Source: Pseudomonadota bacterium
GTDB taxonomy: Bacteria > Pseudomonadota > Gammaproteobacteria > Steroidobacterales > Steroidobacteraceae
Length of the DNA: 64,000 bases
NCBI GenBank assembly: GCA_016713725.1
Contig: JADJOO010000002.1
Location: forward strand, 124,001-188,000
Reading direction: 5' to 3'
The notes beneath the pieces are model-generated. The model had not been told where the DNA came from, did not search any database, and saw nothing but the letters and a program-made list of their open reading frames with translations. Below, in pieces: positions 46,063 to 54,060 of this stretch. Made by a program: the position numbers and the translations under genes. The stretch's first letter is position 1. Each line of letters starts with the position of its first letter.

Positions 46063-48653
46063 TCAGGCGATCCGCTGCCCCGCGGGCGCCTCGCCTTCGT
46101 GTTGGACCGGGACGGCCGCCACCTGGCCGTCGCGCAGCAGCTTGACGCAGGCCTTGACCACCCTCGCATCGTACCGGCGACCGGCCTGCGACTGAAGCTC
46201 GTCGAGGCACGCCGCCAGGGTCAGCGCCGGTCGATGCGGACGGGGCGAAAGCATCGCTTCGACGGCATCGGCGACAGCGACGATCCGGGCCTCGAGCAGG
46301 ATCTCCTCGCCTTTCAGTCCGCGCGGGTAGCCCGACCCGTCGAGACGCTCGTGGTGCTGGCGCACTGCTTCCGCGACGGGCCAGGGGAATTCGACGGCAC
46401 GCATGACTTCGAAGCCGCGCTCGGCGTGCGTCTTCACGAGTTCGAACTCCGAGGCGGACAGCACGCCCGGTCGCCACAGCAGTTCGCGCGGAATCTGCAG
46501 CATGCCGACGTCGATCAGCTGACCCGCCACGCGCAAGCCGCGCACGGTATGGCCCGGCAGTCCGAGCGCAGTGCCGATGCCGGCCGCGTAGTCGCCGACA
46601 CGGCGCGCGCGCCCGGACTTGCAGGCATCCTGTGTCTCGGCGAGTTGCGCGAGCGCCTCGATCGCGCCGAACATCACCCGCTCCATGTGATCCATGGCGG
46701 TGACGATCTCCGCGTCCGAGCGGCGACGGCGCAGCAGCTTGGTCGCTGCGTCCGCAATGTGTTCGACGTGCCGACGGTCGTCGTCGTCATAGGGCCGGGC
46801 CGCATCCGCGACGAGCAGCACACCTGCGAGGCGGCCGCCGTCGAGCATCGGCATCACGAGCTGGCGCTGGAACTGCGCCGGCAATCCAGCGGCTCGCAAC
46901 GCCGCCGTGCCTTCCATCGCGTCACGAATCACCGGGCGTTGCGAGGTCGCGCATTCGCCCAGTGCCGTTGCCGGCGGCGGCGGACCGCGCCAGTGCGTAA
47001 GCGCCGTCAGCGGCTCGGTGGCTTCGGAACCGCGGCGCGCGGCCAGTTCGAGCGTCGTCGCATCGCCCACCGGCAGGAAAAATAGCCCTGCGCGCTGCGC
47101 GTCAGGTCCCGCGCCAGCAGCAGCGTGCGGTCAAGAATTTCGGCTTCCGTCAGCTCGTGCGTGCGCTGAGCGAGTTCGAGCAGGCGGCTCACGCGGACGT
47201 GATCGCGCTCATTGCGCTCGGCGGCTCGCTTCAGGCCCGCAACGTCCCGCGCGGTCAATACGCGGAAGCCCGTCTGCTCGTCGATCGCCGCAAGCGCGAT
47301 TTCGACGTCGATCGCCTGTCCGTCCGGTCGACGCCAACGCACGTCCTGGCGCAACGCTCCAGTGACGGTGCGCCCGATGCTGCGCGGGCTCGAATCGGTC
47401 GCAGGTTCGGCCTCGAGCGCCTGCAGCGTGAGCGTACCGAGGCGTTCGCGGTCCGTGTTCAGCAACGCGAGCAGCGCGCGGTTGCCGTAGCGCAGGCGGC
47501 CCTCGCCGTCGACGACGCCGCAGGCCTCGGGCGCGACTTCCAGTGCATCGGCGAGCGCGGCCAGTTCCTGTTCGCGCGCGAGCGTTGCCAGTTCGGAACT
47601 GACGTCCCGCGCGGTGAGCAACCAGCTCGCCCGGCCGGCAAAGCTCGTGGCGACCCGTCGCAGTTCGAGTCGTGCCTCGCTGCCATCCGGACGTTGCCAA
47701 TGCAGTATCGTCTCGTGCGTCGAGTCGTCACTGAACCCGGCGCCCGGCAGCAATTCGTTCAGCGACTTGCCGCGCAGGGCCGCGGCTTCCTGCCCGACCA
47801 ACGCCGCCGCCGAATCGGTGGCCACGTGCACGAGTTTCGATTCGATGTCGACGATCCACGTTGGCGTGGGTTGCGCCGCGAATGCACGATCGGCGTCGTT
47901 GACGGCCGACTGCAGGCGCGAACGCGCCGTCTGCAATTCGTTGACCCGCGCCTCGAGCAGCGTCACCTTGCCGACCTCGGCGCGCGATTCTTCCGCGGCG
48001 CCGCGCGCCTGCGACTCGGCCTCGACGGCCTGGCGTTGCGCGGTCTCCAGCTCGCGGATCCGCAACTGCAGCTCGCGGATGCGTACCGATTCCGCCGCGG
48101 CGAATTCGGCACGGGCGCGTGCCTCGTATTCGGCGCGTTCGCGCGCGACGCGTTCAGCCACGCTCAGCTGCTTGTTCGTCGCTTCGGCGTCACGGAGCTG
48201 CTTTTCCAGGTCGCTGAGCCGCCTGCGATCCTGCTCGCGACGGTCGAGCAGTTCGGGTACCAGCGCAGGCATGCGCATCGTGCCGGAGCCGGACGGCGCT
48301 GCGTCGAAGGTCGCGACGAGTTCCTCCAGTGTCGAACCCCGCGGAAAGAATCTCTGCGCCCCGACCTCGGCGGCGAAGGCTTCGTACTTCGGGCCTTCAA
48401 CCCGGAATGAATGCAGCAGCACGGGCAGGTGCACGAACGCCGGGTCCTCGCGGAGCCGGCGGCACAGTGCAAAGCCGTCGAGCCGTGGCAGCATCACGTC
48501 GCTCACGAGCGCGTCGGGATTCTGGGCACGCACGACCTCGAGCGCCTCGATGCCGGTCTTCGCCTTCAGCACGCGATGGCCGTGCGATTGCATCACGCTC
48601 TCGACGGCGGCGAGATCCTGGTCGCGTTCGTAGGCAAGCAGCACGGTCTTCAT
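46063..48653 (-). CDS. Response regulator with receiver, PAS and GAF-like domains and a degenerate HD-GYP domain; one frameshift
   Basis: About 863 residues after correction. The order is a receiver domain (phospho-acceptor in LVSDVMLPRLDGFALC), a long coiled coil (about 150-260), two PAS domains (TPTWIVDIESKLVHV; APEACGVVDGEGRLRYGNRA), a GAF-like stretch (LVMPMLDGGRLAGVLLVAD), and an HD-GYP domain. The frame breaks in the AAAAA run at 47078-47082: adding one T on the coding strand joins GYFFLPV to GDATTLELAARRG. The HD-GYP still has HHERLDGSGYPRGL, but the HD position reads LIDVGMLQIP (His replaced by Ile, Lys by Met), so c-di-GMP hydrolysis is doubtful. It may sense c-di-GMP or act as an adaptor. 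Confidence 0.83.
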
Positions 48654-48860
48654 TGACTGGCTTTAACTCCATCACGCGGTGGCGGCGCACCCGGGCGACG
48701 GCCCGGCGCCGGTCACACCTTCGCTGCCGGCAGTATGCTCCCCCGGCCGTGCGGGGCACTAACACGCGGCTTCAAGCCGTTGACATGCGTCACAGAACGC
48801 CGGCCGGGGCTGCTCCGGCGGTACACTCGTCCAACCATGATGGGATTCCAGGAGAACCCG

Positions 48861-49451
48861 ATGATCCGGCGCATGACGTTCGTAGGGGCAAGCGCCCTGA
48901 TCCTGCTGGCAAGCTGTGCCACGCATTGGGACGTCGACAGCTTCGAGGCTCCCGATGGCAACGTGGCCGCCCGGCACACGTACTTCTGGCAAGGAGGCGA
49001 ATTCGGCACGCCTGGCACCCTTGACCCTGCGGTGGTCGCATCGGCCTCCACGCAGCTGCGAGGTGCGGTGACGGCAGAACTGAACCGCAAGGGCTTCAAG
49101 GAAGTCGACAACGCGGCCGCCGCGGACATGGTCGTCAGCTTCCAGGTCGCCGGCACGCAGAGGTTTGTGCCGTCGGACGAAAGGCGCATCGGGGCGCCCT
49201 CGGCCACCACGGTGCTCAGACCAAGCGAGATTCAACCGCCGCCAGCGTCGACGGTGCCGCGCGAACGGAGTGTTCGCGAGGGCTCGGTCCTTGTGTTCAT
49301 CGAAGACCGCGCGTCGGGCCGTCTGATCTGGCGAGGCATGGTCACCGCGGAGACACGCAGCAGTTCGACCGAACAGGGCGTGCAGGTGCTCATGCAGATG
49401 GCACGCGAGATCGCCCGGGAAATACCGGCCCGCGCCGGCGCGCAGAAATAG
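48861..49451 (+). CDS. DUF4136-like lipoprotein
   Basis: A 196-residue exported protein. It has a lipoprotein signal (MIRRMTFVGASALILLASC, Cys at the cleavage site), then DUF4136-like features: the Trp/Phe-rich YFWQGGEFG, AVTAELNRKGFKEVDN-like helices, ADMVVSFQVAGTQRF, and GRLIWRGMVTAETR. The ATG at 48861 was chosen because AGGAGAA lies six bases upstream and because it begins the signal peptide. Such proteins are outer-membrane or periplasmic lipoproteins with unknown function. It is convergent with the YdcZ-like gene (6-bp gap) and divergent from the HD-GYP gene. Confidence 0.8.
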   Translation: MIRRMTFVGASALILLASCATHWDVDSFEAPDGNVAARHTYFWQGGEFGTPGTLDPAVVASASTQLRGAVTAELNRKGFKEVDNAAAADMVVSFQVAGTQRFVPSDERRIGAPSATTVLRPSEIQPPPASTVPRERSVREGSVLVFIEDRASGRLIWRGMVTAETRSSSTEQGVQVLMQMAREIAREIPARAGAQK

Positions 49452-49457
49452 GCCGGC

Positions 49458-49904
49458 TCAGCGCCGCATCACGAGCACCGCACCGGCCAGCAGCAGCGCG
49501 GCGCCGAGCAGCCGCGTCGGCGTCACCGCTATCTGCGGGTAACCCAGGATGCCGAACTGGTCGACCACCAGCGCGACCAGCAGCTGTCCTGCGAGCACCA
49601 GAGCCACCAGGGTCATGCCGCCGAGGCGTGGACCGAGGATCGTGACCGAGGCGACGTAGGCCGCACCGAGCAGGCCCCCAAGCCACGCCCACGCCGGGAC
49701 TTGTCCAAAGCTGCCGGTCGAAGCGCGTGAACCCGCGACGGCGGCGAACCCGACAAGCGCGAGCAGGCCAATCGCGAAATTGACGGCCGATGCCCAGAGT
49801 GGCGAGCCGATCACGCGGGCCAGCGTCGCGTTCATGCCGACCTGCACCGTCAGGGCCCCGCCAACGAGCATCGCCAGCAGGTGCGGCCAGTAGTTCGCCA
49901 TCAT
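49458..49904 (-). CDS. YdcZ/DUF606-type small multidrug-resistance-like membrane protein
   Basis: A protein of about 148 residues with five hydrophobic segments (LLAMLVGGALTVQVGMNATL, ALLALVGFAAVAGS, WLGGLLGAAYVASVTIL, LVALVLAGQLLVALVV, LLGAALLLAGAVLVMRR). The NATLARVIGSPLWASAVNF block is typical of the YdcZ (DUF606) branch of the drug/metabolite transporter superfamily. The ATG at 49904 was taken because upstream codons overlap the neighbouring gene. It lies downstream of the bactofilin-like lipoprotein on the same strand. Confidence 0.83.
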   Translation of the reverse strand: MMANYWPHLLAMLVGGALTVQVGMNATLARVIGSPLWASAVNFAIGLLALVGFAAVAGSRASTGSFGQVPAWAWLGGLLGAAYVASVTILGPRLGGMTLVALVLAGQLLVALVVDQFGILGYPQIAVTPTRLLGAALLLAGAVLVMRR

Positions 49905-49929
49905 CGTTCGCGACTCCTCGAACGCGGCA

Positions 49930-51084
49930 TCAGGTTGCGCCTGGCAGCGGAGCATCGCGCCGCGGCCAGCCCTGCCACACGAGCGCGCCGATGCCGAGCA
50001 GCAACGCCGCGAATTTCACCCAGCCGCCGATGACGGGCACCAGGCCGACGAGCCACAACCCCAGCACGGCGAGCAGCAGCGCGAACAGCTTCCAGCCCGT
50101 CGTCACGACGGCGCCGCTGCGCATGAAGCCAAGCAGTTTCTGGCCGACGAACATCGCAGCGGTGACCCAGCCGAGGAACAGCAGCAACAGGTAGAGCATG
50201 AGCACGATCAACGCGAGCGGGATGCCGATGATCGTGACCAGCAGCAGCACGACCAGTACCGGCAGGCAGACGAGGATCACGAACCCGAGCCCGAGACTGC
50301 GCAGAGGTTCCTGTCCGATCCACTGCGCGGCACGAGCGGAGTACGCCGGGAAGGCAAGCATGAACAGCGTGCCGGCGACGAACACGCCGAGCATCCACAG
50401 GAACGAGCCTACCCCGTGCGCAACGGTGTGAACGTCCCGCGCGGTCTCGTGCTCGTCGACGTAGTCGCCGACGTCCGCCTGGTGGAACTCGATGCCACCC
50501 GCGACCTGCGCGCCTTCGGGCAGCTCGGGTTCACGCGCGCTGTGGACGACGAGCTTGCCGTCGATGCGCGTATTCGGACCGATGTCGACATGTTCGGCGT
50601 GGACTTCGACGTCGCCCCGCACGACGCCGTCGAGGCGCACGCTGGCGCCCGATGCCTTCAGGTATTCCTGCGCGTTGCCCTCGAACCGGATGCGGCCGCC
50701 GGTCAATGACAGTCCGCCCGTGATCGTCGTGGCGGGGCCGAGCGCGACGTCGCCGCCGGCCACGCGCGCATTCCCGGCGACCATTGCATCCACCTGCACG
50801 TCGCCACCCGCGACGTAGAGATCGTCGCCGACGCTGCCGCCGATCGACACTTCGCCGCCCGCGGCGATCAGGTCGCCTTTGACCTCGCCCGCCGTGGTGA
50901 CGTGCCCACCCGCCAGCATCGCGTCGCCCGCGACCGGATCGGTGAGATTGAGCGAGCCGCCCGCGCCGAAGTAGTCCGAGCCGAACTGCTTCGAAACGGA
51001 GTCGTCGCCCTGGCGCTCGATGCTGCAGCCTGCAATGAACAGGCCCAGGGCGAACACGCCCAGGGTCCGTGCGACCGGTGTCAT
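49930..51084 (-). CDS. Lipoprotein with bactofilin-like beta-helix and C-terminal membrane domain
   Basis: A 384-residue protein. It has a lipoprotein signal (ALGLFIAGCSIE), then a run of short hydrophobic/Gly repeats (VTTAGEVKGDLIAAGGEVSI, VGDDLYVAGGDVQV, MVAGNARVAGGDVALG, and so on), as in the right-handed beta-helix of bactofilins (polymer-forming cytoskeletal proteins). About five TM segments over the last 150 residues follow (FLWMLGVFVAGTLFMLAFPA, LGFVILVCLPVLVVLLLV, and others). A lipoprotein-anchored polymerising domain with a membrane domain suggests a scaffold at the envelope. The function is not known. Confidence 0.83.
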   Translation of the reverse strand: MTPVARTLGVFALGLFIAGCSIERQGDDSVSKQFGSDYFGAGGSLNLTDPVAGDAMLAGGHVTTAGEVKGDLIAAGGEVSIGGSVGDDLYVAGGDVQVDAMVAGNARVAGGDVALGPATTITGGLSLTGGRIRFEGNAQEYLKASGASVRLDGVVRGDVEVHAEHVDIGPNTRIDGKLVVHSAREPELPEGAQVAGGIEFHQADVGDYVDEHETARDVHTVAHGVGSFLWMLGVFVAGTLFMLAFPAYSARAAQWIGQEPLRSLGLGFVILVCLPVLVVLLLVTIIGIPLALIVLMLYLLLLFLGWVTAAMFVGQKLLGFMRSGAVVTTGWKLFALLLAVLGLWLVGLVPVIGGWVKFAALLLGIGALVWQGWPRRDAPLPGAT

Positions 51085-51482
51085 ATCGGTTCTCCTCGAC
51101 TCCCGTCGCCCTGCCGGACAGGGACGCGCGGGATTTTGCAGGCCATCGCCGAGGAGTCTAGGGCAAGCCTGCGGACACTGATATGTCCGGCGACTCCGCT
51201 GGTCCCGCCGTACCCACGCTTCAGCGCACGCTCGGACGCCACTAAAGAAAAAGCCGCGACTCGCTGAGCGAATCGCGGCTCTTCCGACGCATGGTCTTCC
51301 GTGACGGCCCGCAATCGTCCCCCGGTCGGGCCTTCCATTTCGTCTGTCGCCCGGTCTCCCCCAGCTTGCGACTGTCTGGCGTTTTACGTGGTTTGACTGG
51401 AGCCGTCACGTTGCGGCGCAAAAACTACTGCATACGAATCAATGGCCGAATTCATTGGTCTCATTCCTGCAACAACAGACGC
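51085..51482. other. Gene-free interval with terminator between lipoprotein and methyltransferase
   Basis: No supported coding region. It holds the start region of the bactofilin-like gene (51085-51245) and a strong minus-strand terminator (51246-51281). A further 200 bases between the terminator and the methyltransferase stop contain a CAATG/CATTG pair and little else. Confidence 0.5.
51246..51281 (-). terminator. Strong intrinsic terminator, minus strand
   Basis: Arms AGCCGCGACTCGC and GCGAATCGCGGCT pair at 12 of 13 positions around a TGA loop. On the minus strand the stem is followed by TTTTTCTTT. It would terminate transcripts coming from the methyltransferase gene, about 200 bases after its corrected stop. 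Confidence 0.85.
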
Positions 51483-52099
51483 TCAGGACTTCAGCGCGGA
51501 GCCCTCCGTCATGAAGCCGGCAAACCTCGGCACGCGCCTCAGGTAATAGTGCTCGGCATCACGCAGAAGCAAGCCCGATCCCGCCACCAGCGCAGCGTCT
51601 CCCGGACGAGATGACAGCCGCCGCCGAGGCGCTGCTGAATCGGGTTGAGGCGATGCTGCCAACCCGCCACCTGCGCATCGGGCGACAGGCCATGCTCGAG
51701 GAACAGGAACTGTCCGCCGGGTTTGAGCACGCGATGAACTTCGCCGAGCGCATGCACCACGTCGGGAATCGAGCAGAGCGTCAACGTGCAGACAACGGTA
51801 TCGAAGCTGTCGCCCTCGAACGGCAAATGCTCCGCGTTCAGGTGATGGAAATCCACGGCAACGCGGGACGCGGCGATGCGCGGCAGCGAGAAGCGATCGA
51901 GGTCCGCATCAGGATCGATGGCTTCGATGCGACTCACGCCAGGCGGGTAGTGCGGCAGGTTCCGTCCCGTGCCAAAGCCGATTTCGAGAATGCGACCCGA
52001 CGCCCGGGCCAGGGTGCGACGCCGCGGCTGGTCGAAGACCCGGCTACCCATCGCGAGGTCGAGCAGGTACGGGAAGACGCAGTGATGGTAGACGCCCAT
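51483..52099 (-). CDS. SAM-dependent class I methyltransferase, one frameshift
   Basis: About 205 residues with the class I Rossmann motifs: motif I ILEIGFGTGRNLPHYP, the post-motif acid IEAIDPDAD, DTVVCTLTLCSIPD and GQFLFLEHGLSP. These match the UbiE/methyltransferase_11 type and proteins annotated as phosphatidylethanolamine or arsenite-like methyltransferases. The apparent stop at 51539 is a frameshift artefact: after WWRD the family C-terminus (LLLRDAEHYYLRRVPRFAGF) continues one base out of frame to a TGA at 51483-51485. ATG 52099 starts a typical MGVYHHCVFPYLLDLAMG. The substrate is unknown. Confidence 0.8.
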
Positions 52100-52514
52100 G
52101 CTAGCGAGTCGCCGGCCACCGTACCGTGACGGCGCCACGCAGCTGGCCGGTTTCAAAACCCGTTGCCGCGTCTTGCGGGTATTCGCGGGCGATGGCCGTT
52201 GCAGTTCGGGCGCGAGCGTTGCGCCGTGCGCGAGGCCAGGTGCTGCGTCGCGGCGGTATCGGCGCTCGTCGGGCTGCCGGGACTCGAGATCGCCTCAGGA
52301 GGCGCCGCGCTGCCGGCAATGCTCGCAACCCGCCGAAGTCTTGCTGCCGCGCGTTCCGATCGTCCGGCGCATTCGCCGGGTTTCTCATGGGCCGTGGCTT
52401 TTTTACAATTAACGACGCTTGGCAGGCTCGATTCCCGCGTGCCATCAACTCGCCGCTGGGGTAGATTGCGCGCCCTTACCTGCCCCCCGCCTGGCCGGAG
52501 TTTACAGAGCAATC
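52100..52514. other. Gene-free interval upstream of yebC
   Basis: Both strands were read. Only GC-rich open frames without family features are present, and no motif persists across frames. A broken small gene on the minus strand cannot be excluded. The end carries the yebC ribosome site region. Confidence 0.35.
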
Positions 52515-53423
52515 ATGGGACGCATTTTCGAAGTCAGAAAGCACACGATGTTCGCGCGCTGGAACCGCATGGCGAAGCAGTTCAGCCGCATCGGCAAGGA
52601 CATCACCATCGCGGTGAAGAAGGGCGGCTCCGACCCGAACGCGAACCCTGCGCTGCGCCGTGCGATCCAGAACTCGCGCGCCGTGAACATGCCGAAGGAC
52701 AAGGTCGAGTCGGCGATCAAGCGCGCTTCCGGACGCGACGCCGCGAACTTCGAAGAGGTCATCTACGAGGGCTACGCGCCGCACGGGGTTGCCGTGCTGG
52801 TCGAATGCGCGACCGACAACCCGACACGCACCGTCGCTGCGATCCGCAACGCGTTCAACAAGAACGGCGGCAATTTCGCGACGACAGGCAGCGTCGCATT
52901 CCAGTTCCGTCGCATGGGCGTCTTCCGATTGAATCCGGAAGGCATCGACCAGGACGACCTCGAGCTGTACCTGATCGACCACGGTCTCGAGGAGTTCGGC
53001 GAGAGCACCGGCGAAAAGGGTGAACCGCAGCTCGTTGCCCGCTGCCTGTTCGAAGATTTCGGCACGCTGCAGAAAGCGCTCGAGGAGCGCGGCATCACCC
53101 CGATCTCGGCCGAGCATGAATACATCTGTACCACCCCAACCGAACTCGGTGAGGCGGAAGCCACCGAAGTGCTCGAACTGATCGACAAGCTCGAGCAGGA
53201 CGATGACGTGCAGAAGGTCTACCACACGCCGCGTCCGCCGCGTCAGCCGAGCGACTCCAAGGCATCTGCAACAGTCAGCGCGCCGGAGAATGCTGTCAGC
53301 ACGCCCCGGTCTGCAGTCACCAAAGGCGCACCGAGGATTTCCGCCAGCGCGACGAACTCGGCATCGTATGCGGACAGTCGACTGGCCTCCGTCACAGCAA
53401 ACACGCGGTCGCTCGGCAAGTGA
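52515..53423 (+). CDS. yebC: YebC/PmpR-family protein with unusual C-terminal extension
   Basis: Residues 1-240 are a complete YebC/PmpR (TACO1) protein: the start MGRIFEVRKHTMFARWNRMA, PKDKVESAIKRASGRD, YEGYAPHGVAVLVECATDN, GSVAFQFRRMGVF, and the usual end DDDVQKVYH. The family acts as a DNA-binding regulator, and more recently as a factor relieving ribosome stalls. Homologues stop a few residues after YH. Here the frame continues about 60 residues (TPRPPRQPSDSKASATVSAP onward) to 53423, antisense to the 3' half of the VapC-like gene. The N-terminus deviates from the common MAGHSKW start. No other frame offers an early stop, so the extension may be real, but a lost stop is possible. Confidence 0.87.
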   Translation: MGRIFEVRKHTMFARWNRMAKQFSRIGKDITIAVKKGGSDPNANPALRRAIQNSRAVNMPKDKVESAIKRASGRDAANFEEVIYEGYAPHGVAVLVECATDNPTRTVAAIRNAFNKNGGNFATTGSVAFQFRRMGVFRLNPEGIDQDDLELYLIDHGLEEFGESTGEKGEPQLVARCLFEDFGTLQKALEERGITPISAEHEYICTTPTELGEAEATEVLELIDKLEQDDDVQKVYHTPRPPRQPSDSKASATVSAPENAVSTPRSAVTKGAPRISASATNSASYADSRLASVTANTRSLGK

Positions 53424-53650
53424 TGCTCGCGTCCTGCCAGCGCGGTTTCAGCCGCGAGCATGATCTGGCGCACCTGGGACTCGTCCAGACTCCCGTCGCG
53501 CCGATACCCGGTGAGAACGCTGTGCAGCTCCGATCGCCACAACACCGGTGCATGCCAGTCGGGATCCAGTTGCCGCAGGCGATGCGCAAGCGCAGTCTGA
53601 TCGCCGTTGATCCAGCAATACGCGATGACGTTGCTGTCGACGACGATCAC
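53243..53650 (-). CDS. vapC: PIN-domain toxin, VapC-like
   Basis: A 135-residue PIN-domain ribonuclease. Its acidic active-site residues are visible in MIVVDSNVIAYCWING (first Asp), WRSELHSVLTGYRRDG (Glu), SAYDAEFVALAEILGAPLVTADRGV (the two C-terminal Asp). Partnered with the small ribbon-helix-helix gene upstream on the same strand, with which it overlaps by 4 bases, it forms a type II toxin-antitoxin pair. The antitoxin type (FitA/VapB-like) suggests tRNA or rRNA cleavage by the toxin. Its 3' half is covered antisense by the yebC extension. Confidence 0.88.
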   Translation of the reverse strand: MIVVDSNVIAYCWINGDQTALAHRLRQLDPDWHAPVLWRSELHSVLTGYRRDGSLDESQVRQIMLAAETALAGREHHLPSDRVFAVTEASRLSAYDAEFVALAEILGAPLVTADRGVLTAFSGALTVADALESLG

Positions 53651-53883
53651 GCGCGGCCGGAACTGCGATAGCGTCGTACCCGTGTGTGATCGACGTGAGG
53701 CAGGGCCGCCACGAACCGCTCCAGCTGCACCTGCTCCGAGGCGACGTCGACTGCAGGCGCTTCGATCTGCGCTTCAAGCAAAGTCATGATTTCCCGGTTC
53801 AGGCTGCGCCGGTTGGATTCGGCACGCGCCTTGAGCTGCGCGTGCAGCTCGGCCGGAACGTTCTTCAGCGTCAGGTTGAGCAT
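53647..53883 (-). CDS. FitA/Arc-type ribbon-helix-helix antitoxin
   Basis: A small protein (78-80 residues) with an Arc/FitA DNA-binding domain (MLNLTLKNVPAELHAQLKARA, ESNRRSLNREIMTLLEAQ) and a C-terminal toxin-binding tail rich in acidic and hydrophobic residues that ends RVRRYRSSGRA. It starts at ATG 53883 or two codons earlier. Its stop overlaps the PIN toxin start (53647-53650). It likely represses the operon by binding the inverted repeat at 53904-53920. Confidence 0.85.
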   Translation of the reverse strand: MLNLTLKNVPAELHAQLKARAESNRRSLNREIMTLLEAQIEAPAVDVASEQVQLERFVAALPHVDHTRVRRYRSSGRA

Positions 53884-53903
53884 GCGCATAGCGGTATCTT
53901 TTT

Positions 53904-53920
53904 GGCACCGTAATGGTGTC
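53904..53920. promoter_or_regulatory. Operator candidate of the toxin-antitoxin pair
   Basis: GGCACC and GGTGTC flank GTAAT (one mismatch) just upstream of the antitoxin start, inside an AT-rich stretch. Ribbon-helix-helix antitoxins autorepress through such short repeats. Confidence 0.5.
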
Positions 53921-54060
53921 TAAAATTGAACCCGCGATCAAGTACGGACGCAATTCTCATCGGTCCAGCACCTCGGATCGCGTTGAATTCACTGCCAGCG
54001 ACCAGATTGACCCGCCCCTGGTGCGAGGAACGGACCCAAGCCGTCTAAACTTCACGTCCC

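Noticed and set aside
44748..46145. 465-codon plus-strand open frame
   Set aside because: Antisense to the beta-CASP hydrolase with all motifs intact; no family features.
51320..51400. RNase P RNA-like string (CCAGACAGTCGC on the minus strand)
   Set aside because: Only this short similarity is present. The GGAGGAAAGTCC core and the conserved pseudoknot partners are missing.
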